Source: an uncultured Campylobacter sp. (GTDB lineage: Bacteria; Campylobacterota; Campylobacteria; Campylobacterales; Campylobacteraceae). Taken from it: a stretch of DNA of 60,479 nucleotides. The stretch is taken from assembly GCA_900539255.1 (NCBI GenBank), contig UQBJ01000009.1, positions 1-60,479 of the forward strand, read 5' to 3'. The notes under the pieces were generated by a model. The model was not told the origin of the DNA. It searched no databases and saw only the letters and a list, made by a program, of their open reading frames with translations. The translations under genes were made by a program, and so were the position numbers. Of this stretch, positions 1 to 7,520 are shown piece by piece. How positions within the stretch are numbered: the first letter of the stretch is position 1; every line of letters begins with the position of its first letter.

Positions 1-12
1 CCCCCCCCCCCC
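1..12. repeat. Poly-C tract of at least 12 (poly-G in the coding strand of the glycosyltransferase)
   Basis: Bases 1-12 are all C and form the window edge, so the true length is unknown. The tract lies within the 3' coding part of the glycosyltransferase gene. Poly-G/C tracts inside surface-glycan genes are the classical slipped-strand phase-variation sites of Campylobacter. Confidence 0.85.
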
Positions 13-867
13 GCCAAATCTATAACGAGCGACTCTATCGACAAAGACGAAATTTGGCACTTGCAAGACATTACACAAATGCACATTGCCCGTGTCTATG
101 CTGATGAAATAATCAAGCCTTGATGAAAGGCTTGTAAGAGAAGCGATGCTGTCGTTATTGACAAAAACACGCAGATTTTTTAGCTCATCGGCGCGAAACT
201 GCACGGCATTTTTTTGGAAGTTAAGCACCACAAACAAAAATTCAGGGTAAGCAAGCGCTAGTTCGTAGGCTAGGCTGAGCCAGTGTTTTGGAAAAAAGTT
301 AAATCCTATGCCTTCTTTGTTGTTTGAAAAGGCGTTTATGCCGATGACTTTTTTGTAGGCGAATTTTATGCTCTCAAAAAACGGCTTTGTCAAGCTCTCA
401 TCTTTTGGCAAAAAATCTTTCATTTTAGCAAAATCAATTTGCGCGATATTTGCATCATAATGCTTTGCATCTATCGCCCGCACGAGCTTTAAGTTAATGT
501 CTGCCATATACATTTTGCCCCGAAAATAAGGCAAAGGCGTGGTAAAAGCCCTGCGTGTAATGCTGATGAAATGGGGTTGGACGATGATTTTTTTAAAATT
601 CAAACGCTCTAATTTTTTAAAAAATTTGCCACTTCTTTGTGCGGAGATGAAAATATCAGGCTCTAATGCCCGAATTTGCGTTAAATTTTTATCATTTTGA
701 CTGATAAGTTCATCGATAAAACCAACTTTTTGCATAAAAGCTGGCTCAATGCCCGAGTGATAGGCGATGAGCTTGTGTTGCGGGTAAAGCTGTTTTATCG
801 CAAAAAGTGCCTTAAAACACACGAAAAAATCGCCAAATCCGCCTCCGTGAAAGATGATTTTACCCAC
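1..867 (-). CDS. Glycosyltransferase family 9-like (heptosyltransferase type), 3' end cut by window edge
   Basis: An open frame of 289 codons runs from a GTG at 865-867 to the window edge without a stop. The GTG overlaps the TAG of the upstream gene by one base and has an AGGTGG Shine-Dalgarno 8 nt upstream; no ATG lies near this position. The product starts MGKIIFHGGGFGDFF, a glycine-rich sugar-nucleotide-binding start as in ADP-heptose transferases, and has ISIDTGNVHLCN near the C-terminus, the D-T-G-x-x-H motif of family GT9. It is a paralogue of the gene at 50767, with the same layout. The frame ends in RYRFGGGG where the tract of at least 12 C (G in the coding strand) begins; the paralogue has KWGGGSWHNE there. 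Tract length should decide which C-terminus is made. A role in lipooligosaccharide or capsule sugar addition is inferred; donor and acceptor are unknown. Confidence 0.75.
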   Translation of the reverse strand, partial: MGKIIFHGGGFGDFFVCFKALFAIKQLYPQHKLIAYHSGIEPAFMQKVGFIDELISQNDKNLTQIRALEPDIFISAQRSGKFFKKLERLNFKKIIVQPHFISITRRAFTTPLPYFRGKMYMADINLKLVRAIDAKHYDANIAQIDFAKMKDFLPKDESLTKPFFESIKFAYKKVIGINAFSNNKEGIGFNFFPKHWLSLAYELALAYPEFLFVVLNFQKNAVQFRADELKNLRVFVNNDSIASLTSLSSRLDYFISIDTGNVHLCNVLQVPNFVFVDRVARYRFGGGGG

Positions 868-1433
868 TAAAACTGCCACCTGTAACCAAGCAAAAATTTC
901 GTTCCGCCAAGCGTTGGGTTGTCGATTTGCTCAGGCAAATCGTGCGTGAGTTTGCCCATTCCACCGCCTAGCTCAAAAAACACGCTATGCCCGCTCATAG
1001 TGATAAACTCGTGTCCTATCCCGCCTTGTATCTCGTAGTAAAATGGCTTTTCGCCCATAGCCGTGTCCTTTGTGGCAACTAGCCCAAAGCCTCCGCTTAT
1101 AAAAAGATAAGGGCGAAAATACGCAAACCCGATATGCGAAAGCGCAGAACTTCCCATCAAAATCCCAGCCATAAGCTTTTCGTGAAAGATGAGCGCAGAT
1201 GAGTCGTATTTTTCTTTTTGCAGTTTTAAGGCGCGCATTTCGGCTGAGACGGCGTTTCGCACCTGCACCAAATCCGTGCTGTATAGGGCAAATCCAAACT
1301 CCACGCCCCCGCCCATAGCAGCGCCAAAGTTGCCATACGCTCCAAGCGAAAGCGTGCTTTTTTCGCTAAAATTCGCCGCATTTAGGGCATTTACGCAGGC
1401 TAAAAGCAAGATTATAAATAAGCATTTTTTCAT
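867..1433 (-). CDS. Small outer-membrane beta-barrel protein
   Basis: About 188 residues, starting MKKCLFIILLLACVNALNA, a Sec signal peptide that should be cleaved after NALNA. The mature part has alternating hydrophobic and polar stretches and many glycines (GAYGNFGAAMGGGVEFGFA, ISGGFGLVA), and ends in WQF, a C-terminal aromatic residue typical of BAM-inserted barrels. The size fits an 8-strand barrel. The 5' end reads AAAGG-TTG-ATG-ATG: the second ATG (1433) has the best spacing; the ATG at 1436 and the TTG at 1439 are less likely. A TATAAT lies at 1461-1466. Its stop overlaps the GTG of the glycosyltransferase, so the two are probably co-transcribed. The function is not recognised; it resembles OmpA/OmpW-size porin-like proteins only in general form. 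Confidence 0.7.
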   Translation of the reverse strand: MKKCLFIILLLACVNALNAANFSEKSTLSLGAYGNFGAAMGGGVEFGFALYSTDLVQVRNAVSAEMRALKLQKEKYDSSALIFHEKLMAGILMGSSALSHIGFAYFRPYLFISGGFGLVATKDTAMGEKPFYYEIQGGIGHEFITMSGHSVFFELGGGMGKLTHDLPEQIDNPTLGGTKFLLGYRWQF

Positions 1434-1460
1434 CATCAACCTTTAAATTTTGTATTTGGC

Positions 1461-1466
1461 ATTATA
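1461..1466 (-). promoter_or_regulatory. -10 element of the outer-membrane protein gene
   Basis: The minus strand reads TTTGTTATAATGCC, with TATAAT about 28 nt before the start codon. Campylobacter sigma-70 promoters rely on an extended -10 and often lack a -35 box. Confidence 0.5.
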
Positions 1467-1612
1467 ACAAATTTTACAAATTTTCACAAAAAATTCAAAA
1501 TTTGAGTAAATTCAAGCCAAAGGCTTGCAAAGCCCAGCAATGAATTTAAATTCTTTGACTTTGCGAGCGATGAAAAGATTTTAAAGCAGGCAAAAGCGGA
1601 CTTGTCAAAGGA

Positions 1613-2890
1613 TTAGGTTGTTTTCTCATATCTCTTACCCAAAAACACGCCCAAAAGCCCCCACACAAAGCTCACAAAAGCTCCCACGCCAAGCACGAGC
1701 GTGATACTCACGCTTGCAAGCAGGCTTTCAAACTGCGCCCAAAGCGCGTCTCCACCGCGGTAAATCACCGTGTCGATGAAACTTTTGACTTTGTATTTTT
1801 CATCGCTTGAAAGTGGCACAAAGAGCATTTCGCGCCCGGGTTTTACGAGCGCATACTCGCCCACGCGCCGCACGCTCATCACCACAGCCAAAGGCAAAAA
1901 CGCAGGGTGCGTAAAGATAAGCACCACAAAGCCCGCGCATATCACAAAGCCCAGCACGCCGAGCAACGCCGTGAGTTTAAAAAACTGAGCGATTTTAGCG
2001 GTGAGAAAGATTTGTATGATGAGGGCTGAAATTTGCACGACTAAATCAATGTTTGCAAAGGCAGCCATACGCGCTTCTCGCGTGGCAAAGGCTTCGCGGA
2101 CTATGCGCGCTTGCTCCATATACAAAAAAGTCGAAACGCTCGTAAGCAGCAGCACAAAGGCGCACAAAGCCAGCAAATACGGGCTTTTAGCGATGAGAGC
2201 AAAGCCTACGAAAGGGTTTTTCGCGCCTATGGTTTTGTCAAAGCGTGCTAAATTCACGCCATCTTCGAGCTTGCCCAGCTCTTTTATCATCAAATTTTTA
2301 AGCACCACGCCAAGCAGCAAAAGCACCACAGAGGCAAAGACTAAGTTGCTAGCACCGATTAAATTTGCAAAAATTTTTACACTGCTTGCACCCGCTATGC
2401 TGCCAAGACTTGCGCCCGCTGCGATGATACCAAAGAGCCTTTGGCTGGCTTCTTTGCTGAAAATGTCCGCTATCAAACTCCACGCCGATGAGAACGCAAA
2501 GAGGTTGAAAATGCTTACCCACACATAAAATGCGCGCGCAAGCCACACAAACTCCACGCTTTTCGTCTCAAAGGCGTTCATCGCCACGAAAAAGCCGATG
2601 AGATTAAGCGCGAAAAAAACAAAGACAAAGTCCGTGTAAAATCTGCGCCTTATGCGCGTGCTAAGCCACATAAGCACGAGCGAGGCGATGATACAGCTTG
2701 CAAAAGTCGCTAAAAATAGCCATTTTAACTCATCTTTGCCGCCTTCAAGCCCCAAAGCATCGCGCATAGGACGAAGCAAGGCATAAGAGCTAAAAAGCAC
2801 GAAAATAAAGCCAAAAGAAAGCGCTAAAAGCCTGAATTCGCCTTGCTTTAAGCTCAAAAGTTTGCCAAAAAATAAACGCATTTGTCTCAT
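1613..2890 (-). CDS. Multi-pass transporter resembling the ATP/ADP-translocase (Npt/Tlc) branch of the MFS
   Basis: 425 residues from the ATG at 2890, preceded by AAGGATTAACG (AAGGA, 6 nt spacing). A longer open frame starting at 3010 would run through the promoter at 2999-3029 and is rejected. The protein starts MRQMRLFFGKL, then a soluble stretch (LKQGEFR) and about 12 hydrophobic segments. The first helix ends in LLRPMRDALGL, which resembles the R-P-L-R-D motif of bacterial nucleotide-transporter-like proteins; GASLGSIAG and KPGREMLFVPLS also fit that branch. Substrate is unknown; export of a small molecule is as likely as nucleotide exchange. The promoter with the MerR-type operator places it in the proposed carbonyl-stress regulon. 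Confidence 0.65.
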   Translation of the reverse strand: MRQMRLFFGKLLSLKQGEFRLLALSFGFIFVLFSSYALLRPMRDALGLEGGKDELKWLFLATFASCIIASLVLMWLSTRIRRRFYTDFVFVFFALNLIGFFVAMNAFETKSVEFVWLARAFYVWVSIFNLFAFSSAWSLIADIFSKEASQRLFGIIAAGASLGSIAGASSVKIFANLIGASNLVFASVVLLLLGVVLKNLMIKELGKLEDGVNLARFDKTIGAKNPFVGFALIAKSPYLLALCAFVLLLTSVSTFLYMEQARIVREAFATREARMAAFANIDLVVQISALIIQIFLTAKIAQFFKLTALLGVLGFVICAGFVVLIFTHPAFLPLAVVMSVRRVGEYALVKPGREMLFVPLSSDEKYKVKSFIDTVIYRGGDALWAQFESLLASVSITLVLGVGAFVSFVWGLLGVFLGKRYEKTT

Positions 2891-2998
2891 CGTTAATCCT
2901 TGTCGTGGCGTTTTATTTGAATTTTGCCTAAATTTTAGCTTAAATTGAGCTTGATTTCTTGCAAAATTCGCAAAACGCCTTTTGTAAATTTTAGCATT

Positions 2999-3029
2999 AT
3001 TATAAGGCATTACACCAAGTGTTTGTCAA
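2999..3029 (-). promoter_or_regulatory. MerR-type promoter/operator A (19-bp spacer)
   Basis: On the minus strand TTGACA (3029-3024) and TATAAT (3004-2999) are separated by exactly 19 bp. The spacer contains the dyad TACACCAAGTGTT (plus strand 3011-3023). Sites at 6461, 13440 and 15405 have the same geometry and nearly the same sequence. Predicted transcription starts near 2992 and reads the transporter gene after a leader of about 100 nt. Confidence 0.75.
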
Positions 3030-3127
3030 GGGTTAAATGTAAAAATTTATAAATTTCGCTCAAAAATTCGCGCAAGGTAAGCAAAGATTTATCCAAAACA
3101 AGCGCGAAAATTCACACAAACGCAAAT

Positions 3128-4324
3128 TTAGCGACAATTTAATCTCGCGTAAATAAGGCTTACCAGCAAGATGATGGCAACCCAAATGCCAAATTCAGCC
3201 TTTAAACCAAAGTTTGACACCATAGGCGTGGTGATGATGGGGCTGATGAACTGCCCCAAAAAAACGCAGCTTGCCAAGCCCCCGTAAGCCCTTGCACGCA
3301 CGCTTTGCGGGGCTTTTTGGAAAAGATAAGCGGAGTTGTTTGTAACGATAAGCCCGCCCACAGCCCCAAATATCGCTAAACTCACTATCGCCACGATGAA
3401 ATCATCGACTAAAAACACAAGCAAAAAGCCAAAGGCTTGCAAGGCAAAGCCAAGCACATAAATTTGCTTAACCGATAAAAATTTCACAATGTCCTTGTAA
3501 AGATACGCCACCACAGCGTGCGAAAGCGTGGTGCTAGCCATCGCAAAGCCGATGAATTTGGGATTTAGCCCAAGCTCGTCTTCTATGTAGTGTGGAAACT
3601 GCACGGCTGCAAGGTAAAAAATCATCACCACAAAAAAGCCCGCAAAATAAATGCTAGCATAATCCTTATAAAACACCTTTTTAGCGGCATTTGTAGCGTT
3701 TTGAGTGGCTTTGTTTTTCGCAACTCGTGGCTCAAAAAGATAAAAAAGGCAAAACACAAAGACAAAAAGCCCGCTCGCATAGACATAAAAGGCATAACGC
3801 CACGAAAAGCTCGTAAGATAGCCAGCGATGATGGTAAGAACCGCCCCGCCAAGCGCCATCACAAAGCCTTGCAAGCTCAAAGCCCTATCACGCCGTCCTT
3901 CGCCCACAGCGTAGTAGTCGCCAAGCAAGGCGTTTGCGCCTGTGGTGATGAAAGCACTTGCTATGCCAAAGGCGCAGCGGCTTAAAAGCAGGGTGTAAAT
4001 GTCAGCACACCACGCTCCGCTAACGCCCGCAAATATCCATAAAATCATCGCTGGATAAAGGAATTTAAGTTTGCCAAATTTATCCATAAGCGCACCCGCA
4101 AGGGGCGAAAAAAATATCATAAAAAGTGCGGGGATAGTAAGCGTTAGCCCCGTGAGTAGCTCTATGTGCGGCGTGGTGCTAAATTCCTTTGCGATGCCGG
4201 GCAAGGCGGGCGAAACCAGCACAGAACCTAAAATCGTCATCATCGCCGCGCCAAAAAGGGCGAGTTTGAAACGCACGCGCTCGGTTAGGGCGATGATTTT
4301 GCTGTCTAACTTGCTGTAAGGCAT
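3128..4324 (-). CDS. MFS drug-resistance-type transporter (12 TM, Bcr/CflA-like)
   Basis: 398 residues; ATG preceded by AAAGGAAAAA. About 12 hydrophobic helices with a basic central loop (EPRVAKNKATQNATNAAKK). The loop between helices 2 and 3 reads GALMDKFGKLKFLYP, the G-x-L-x-D-x-x-G-r-r/k signature of major-facilitator drug:H+ antiporters. VLVSPALPGIAKEF in helix 1 resembles the Bcr/CflA start. It would export small toxic molecules across the inner membrane; substrate unknown. It lies in the same orientation as its neighbours, about 120 nt upstream of promoter A, and downstream of the interrupted flavodoxin; no operator of its own was seen. Confidence 0.75.
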   Translation of the reverse strand: MPYSKLDSKIIALTERVRFKLALFGAAMMTILGSVLVSPALPGIAKEFSTTPHIELLTGLTLTIPALFMIFFSPLAGALMDKFGKLKFLYPAMILWIFAGVSGAWCADIYTLLLSRCAFGIASAFITTGANALLGDYYAVGEGRRDRALSLQGFVMALGGAVLTIIAGYLTSFSWRYAFYVYASGLFVFVFCLFYLFEPRVAKNKATQNATNAAKKVFYKDYASIYFAGFFVVMIFYLAAVQFPHYIEDELGLNPKFIGFAMASTTLSHAVVAYLYKDIVKFLSVKQIYVLGFALQAFGFLLVFLVDDFIVAIVSLAIFGAVGGLIVTNNSAYLFQKAPQSVRARAYGGLASCVFLGQFISPIITTPMVSNFGLKAEFGIWVAIILLVSLIYARLNCR

Positions 4325-4376
4325 TTTTTTCCTTTGTGTGAATTTAATGTCGCTTAAATTTTACACTCATTTTGTT

Positions 4377-5009
4377 TTAGCCTTGTAAAAACCTAGCGAT
4401 TTTGCCTCTATCAAGCGCGTTAAATGCTGAATTTGTCGCTATTTTCGCTTCATTTTGAGCGCGTAAATTTGGGGCTATTTTTTCATAGTCCTTAAATTTA
4501 TAGTCCAAAATTTTAGCGATTTTTGCGCCTTTTGCAAGGCTTTTTACGCTCTTTACACTCGCTCCAAGCCCGTAACCTGCGTTTGTGATGATGAGATAAA
4601 GCTCTTTTGAGCTTAAATTTACGCTACTTAAAAAACTTTTCATCAGCGCGCACAAGTCCATACCCCAAAGTGGTGCGGCGATGAAAACGCGCTCATAGCC
4701 CTTTAAATCAAGCTCAAAGGGCTTTAAAGGCGGCAAAATGCCCTGTATTCTTTGCTTGCTAGCAAGGGCGACACAGCTTTGATAGTCTTGTGGGTAGGCT
4801 TGCTGTGTTTGAATTTGGAGCAAATCTCAGCCGATTAAACCTTGCATATAGTGCGCTAAAATGTGCGTGTTTAGGGTGCGCGTGTAATACACAAAAAGAT
4901 TGCGCCCACGCAAAATGCTTACATTGCCAAAGACAAAGCTTGTCAAAGTCCCTAAACAAAGCCCTAAAAACGCATGGAGATTAAATTTCGCGCTTAAATT
5001 TGCTGACAT
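4377..5009 (-). pseudogene. Flavodoxin-like protein interrupted by an in-frame TGA
   Basis: Two open stretches lie in one frame: 5009 to the TGA at 4829-4827, and 4826 to 4377. Together they give a membrane-anchored flavodoxin-like protein of about 210 residues. The first has a hydrophobic N-terminus and then RNLFVYYTRTLNTHILAHYM, matching the flavodoxin FMN-phosphate loop (Y-[ST]-x-T-x-N-T). The second begins DLLQIQTQQAYPQDY and continues YERVFIAAPLWGM and YLIITNAGYGLGASV, the later flavodoxin strands. The TGA falls between ...GLIG and DLLQIQ, where relatives have an ordinary residue. The stretch after the stop can start only at a later non-standard codon and would lack the flavin loop. It is probably a nonsense-mutated gene; selenocysteine is unlikely because no convincing SECIS follows, unlike in fdhA. 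Confidence 0.7.
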
Positions 5010-5044
5010 TTTGTTTCTTTGAATTTTGCTTTTAAATTTGTCTT

Positions 5045-5079
5045 AAAAGGCGTTAAAAAGCTAAATTTAACGCCTTTTT
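5045..5079. terminator. Bidirectional Rho-independent terminator
   Basis: AAAAGGCGTTAAA at 5045-5057 pairs with TTTAACGCCTTTTT at 5066-5079 around an 8-nt loop, with T runs on both strands. It follows the aldo/keto reductase gene on the minus strand and separates it from the flavodoxin. Confidence 0.75.
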
Positions 5080-5109
5080 CGCTTTTATCACTCAAATTCT
5101 TTCTCAAAT

Positions 5110-6291
5110 TTAAGACTCATGCTTATAATTTGCTAACCATTTTATGCGCTCAGGGTCGCGATGGTCGATAAAAAGCGTTTTGTTTGTGTCAAGCGTGGCG
5201 ATTTTTGCCTTATCATCAGCACTTAACGCGAAGTCAAACACGGCGAAATTCTCACGCATTCGCTCTATGCGCGTGGTTTTTGGTATGACGATGACATTTC
5301 GTTCAATCAGCCAGCGCAAAATCACTTGTGCTGGGGTTTTGCCATACTTTTTGCCGATTTGGCTTAAAAGCTCGTTTTTGAAAATGCCATTTTGCCCCTC
5401 CGCAAAGCTCGCCCAGCTTTGCACGGCTACACTTAAATCGTTGTTGATTTTTTGCTCATCAACCTTTTGAAAAAATGGGTGCAGCTCGATTTGATTGACA
5501 GCGGGTTTTATGTCGTTAAACAGGCAAAAATCCGTGATTTTGTCCGCATAAAAGTTGCTCACGCCGATAGCGCGGATTTTGCCCTCTTTGTAAAGCTTGC
5601 TCATCGCTCGCCACGCGCCGTAGCTGTCGTTGTAAGGCTGATGAATCACATAAAGGTCTATGTAGTCAAGTCCTAGCTTTTTAAGACTCGTCTCAAACGC
5701 CTTAAATGCGTCCTTTTCGTTGGTGTGGCTTATCCAAAGTTTTGTTTCGATGAAAAGCTCATCGCGTTTAATGCCCCCTTTCATCGCGCTTTTAAGAGCC
5801 TCGCCTATGGCTTGCTCGTTTGCGTAGGCTTGCGCCGTGTCGATTAGGCGGTAACCCACGCTCAAAGCGTCCTCCACGCACCTTTGCGCCTCGCTGTTTG
5901 GGATTTGGTAAGTTCCATAGCCTAAAATAGGCATTTTAATGCCGTTGTTGAGTGTAGTGTAAAGCATTTTTGCTCCTTTGTTTGAATTTGTGGCGTTTTT
6001 ACTCGCCACAGAGTTTGAATTTGCGCTGTTTGCGCCTGAATTTTTTGTCAAATTCGAATTTGAATTCGCGCTTGAATTTTTAGCCAAACTTAAATTCGCG
6101 CCCGAGTTTGCCAACAATGGCGAAACGCTCGCCATCGCACCTAATGCCACGCTTGCAAGCGCAAATTTGCCCGAATTTTTGACAAAATCACGCCGCTTCG
6201 CGTTTTGAATTTGCTTTGTATCTTGCAAAGCACAAATTTCATTTACGCCTTGAATTTCAGCGTGAAATTCGCCTAAATCTTTCGCGTTCAT
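5110..6291 (-). CDS. Aldo/keto reductase with Tat signal and internal start (AKR1)
   Basis: 393 residues in three parts. Residues 1-62 hold a Tat signal (KRRDFVKNSGKFALASVALG). Residues 63-108 are a low-complexity Asn/Ser-rich linker. Residues 109-393 are a complete aldo/keto reductase starting MLYTTLNNGIKMPILGYGTY. The catalytic tetrad is visible: Asp in RLIDTAQAY, Tyr in AYANE, Lys in IETKLW, His in YVIHQP; IPKTT near the C-terminus binds the NADPH phosphate. Both the ATG at 6291 (AAAGGAGCGA) and the internal ATG at 5967 (AAAGGAGCAAAA, positions 5979-5968) have strong Shine-Dalgarno sequences, so the gene may make an exported form and a 285-residue cytoplasmic form. Such enzymes reduce reactive aldehydes such as methylglyoxal; the substrate here is inferred only. 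Operator B controls it and a terminator follows. Confidence 0.85.
   Translation of the reverse strand: MNAKDLGEFHAEIQGVNEICALQDTKQIQNAKRRDFVKNSGKFALASVALGAMASVSPLLANSGANLSLAKNSSANSNSNLTKNSGANSANSNSVASKNATNSNKGAKMLYTTLNNGIKMPILGYGTYQIPNSEAQRCVEDALSVGYRLIDTAQAYANEQAIGEALKSAMKGGIKRDELFIETKLWISHTNEKDAFKAFETSLKKLGLDYIDLYVIHQPYNDSYGAWRAMSKLYKEGKIRAIGVSNFYADKITDFCLFNDIKPAVNQIELHPFFQKVDEQKINNDLSVAVQSWASFAEGQNGIFKNELLSQIGKKYGKTPAQVILRWLIERNVIVIPKTTRIERMRENFAVFDFALSADDKAKIATLDTNKTLFIDHRDPERIKWLANYKHES
5968..5979 (-). promoter_or_regulatory. Internal ribosome-binding site of AKR1
   Basis: The minus strand reads AAAGGAGCAAAA then ATG (5967). In the long frame this DNA is read as K-G-A-K-M. It is as strong as any start signal in the window and precedes the conserved first residues of the reductase fold. 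Confidence 0.7.
5971..6039. repeat. 69-bp direct repeat, copy inside AKR1 (linker plus internal RBS)
   Basis: About 90% identical to 6294-6362. This copy encodes the end of the Asn/Ser-rich linker and the internal Shine-Dalgarno; the other is the untranslated leader and first Shine-Dalgarno of the same gene. The pair brackets the Tat-signal segment. Confidence 0.8.
6025..6071. repeat. 47-bp linker cassette shared with ADH1, copy 1
   Basis: Identical to 13088-13134 except for one base. On the minus strand it encodes ANSNSNLTKNSGANS, part of the linker after the Tat signal. Confidence 0.85.
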
Positions 6292-6293
6292 TT

Positions 6294-6362
6294 CGCTCCT
6301 TTGTTTGAATTTTTGGTGTTTTTACTCGCCACCGAGTTTGAATTTGTGCTTGTTTGCGCCTT
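6294..6362. repeat. 69-bp direct repeat, copy in AKR1 leader
   Basis: Partner of 5971-6039, with about seven differences. It includes the AAAGGAG that serves the ATG at 6291. Confidence 0.8.
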
Positions 6363-6460
6363 GTTCTTTTCAAAGCAAAGCGCAAATTGAGCATTTTGGT
6401 TATTTATCCAAGCCTCGCTCCTTTGTGTTGAATTTAGAATTTTTGCAAATTCTTTTTAGC

Positions 6461-6491
6461 ATTATAAAGCATTACACCTAGTGTATGTCAA
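6461..6491 (-). promoter_or_regulatory. MerR-type promoter/operator B (19-bp spacer)
   Basis: TTGACA (6491-6486), 19 bp, TATAAT (6466-6461) on the minus strand; dyad TACACCTAGTGTA at 6473-6485. It reads AKR1 after a leader of about 165 nt. The core is identical to site C. Confidence 0.8.
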
Positions 6492-6609
6492 GGGCTAAAT
6501 TCAAAAATTTGCAAAAAAAATTTAAATTTTTTTGATTTTTTTTAAATTTCGCCCTAAATTTAAGCCTTTTTGCTGTGAAATTTGCGCTCAAATTCACGCT
6601 GAATTTGTT

Positions 6610-7485
6610 TTAGCTCATTTGCCTTTCCCAAAAAGCTATCGCATCATCTATCCAGCCCTCAGCCACCGTGTCAATGCCAAGCCCAAAGCCGTGTCCGAGA
6701 TTTGGGTATTTGTGAAATTCCGTCTCAATGCCAAGCGCACTCATCTTTTCAAGCCTTTTTTGCATAGTTTGCCAGCTTGCTATCCAGTCGTTTTCGCCCA
6801 CGCAAGCATAAGTTGGCGGCTCGTTTTTGCTGTAATCTGCGTGTCCTGTGTATTGCATTATCACGGCGCAAGGGCGTGGCAAAGGCTTTTCCCCAAATGC
6901 GCCCGTCCCATACGAGCCAAGAATCGCCGCCACTATCGCCCCAGCCGAACCGCCCCACAATGAGTAGTCCTTGACATTTACGCCGAGTTTTTGCGCGTTT
7001 TCAAAGATAAAACTAATCGCCCTTGCCAAGTCCTCGCAAGCCTTTTTTGCGTTTGGACGATAAATCAAAGCAAAGGCGTTGTAGCCCTTTTTAGCAAGCT
7101 GCAAAGCGTGCGGAAAGCTATCTTGCATAGCTCCCACATAAGCAAAGCCCCCGCCTGCGTTGCATACAGCGAATTTGCTCCCACGCTTGCCCTTAAAGAA
7201 AAACAAGCCCGTGTCGGCTTTTTGCGGGTCTTTTGCCTTTTCTTGTGGCGTGTAAATGTCATAAAAAATTCTCTCGCCACTTTCTACCCGCTCTCTCATA
7301 AAATTCACTATTTCAACGCTTTTTGCGCCGCTAATATGCTCATACCACATAAGCCTTAAATTCCCCAAAGTTTCGCCACTAAAATAAGCTCTATTTGTAG
7401 GAAAAATCAGCCTACCAAAATCGCCAAAATCTTTCACAATCTCCGCTATTTTCGTGTTTGTCGTGTATGTTTTGTTTGTTATCAT
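6610..7485 (-). CDS. Alpha/beta hydrolase (esterase/lipase-like)
   Basis: 291 residues, cytoplasmic, with AAAGGAGCGAAA before the ATG. The fold's landmarks are present: an oxyanion-type glycine stretch CNAGGGFAYVG, the nucleophile elbow WGGSAGA (G-x-S-x-G), an acid candidate in CVGENDWIA and the catalytic His in NLGHGFG. The spacing fits carboxylesterase/BD-FAE-like hydrolases. The substrate cannot be read from the sequence. It lies 35 nt downstream of the Rossmann-fold gene and may be the last gene of the run begun by AKR2. Detoxification of an ester or thioester intermediate would fit the neighbouring reductases but is inference. Confidence 0.75.
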   Translation of the reverse strand: MITNKTYTTNTKIAEIVKDFGDFGRLIFPTNRAYFSGETLGNLRLMWYEHISGAKSVEIVNFMRERVESGERIFYDIYTPQEKAKDPQKADTGLFFFKGKRGSKFAVCNAGGGFAYVGAMQDSFPHALQLAKKGYNAFALIYRPNAKKACEDLARAISFIFENAQKLGVNVKDYSLWGGSAGAIVAAILGSYGTGAFGEKPLPRPCAVIMQYTGHADYSKNEPPTYACVGENDWIASWQTMQKRLEKMSALGIETEFHKYPNLGHGFGLGIDTVAEGWIDDAIAFWERQMS

Positions 7486-7520
7486 TTTCGCTCCTTTGAG
7501 TTAATTAGCAAACGCCCATT

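Larger units (their letters stand above)
6292..6609. other. Leader of AKR1 and intergenic region (318 bp)
   Basis: It holds the 69-bp repeat copy (6294-6362), operator/promoter B (6461-6491) and an A/T-rich stretch before the hydrolase stop. In the AKR1 linker frame the leader reads a similar Asn/Ser-rich peptide ending in a TGA that overlaps the ATG at 6291, but it has no start codon, so it looks like a decayed copy rather than a gene. Confidence 0.6.

Noticed and set aside
2891..3010. N-terminal extension of the Npt-like transporter up to 3010
   Set aside because: It would run through promoter A; the ATG at 2890 has a good Shine-Dalgarno and matches the family start.
4827..4829. TGA in the flavodoxin-like gene as a selenocysteine codon
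   Set aside because: Only a weak ATTTG-CTC-CAAAT hairpin lies right at the codon; no stem with a GGU loop at the distance seen in fdhA, and flavodoxins have no Cys or Sec there as far as I know.
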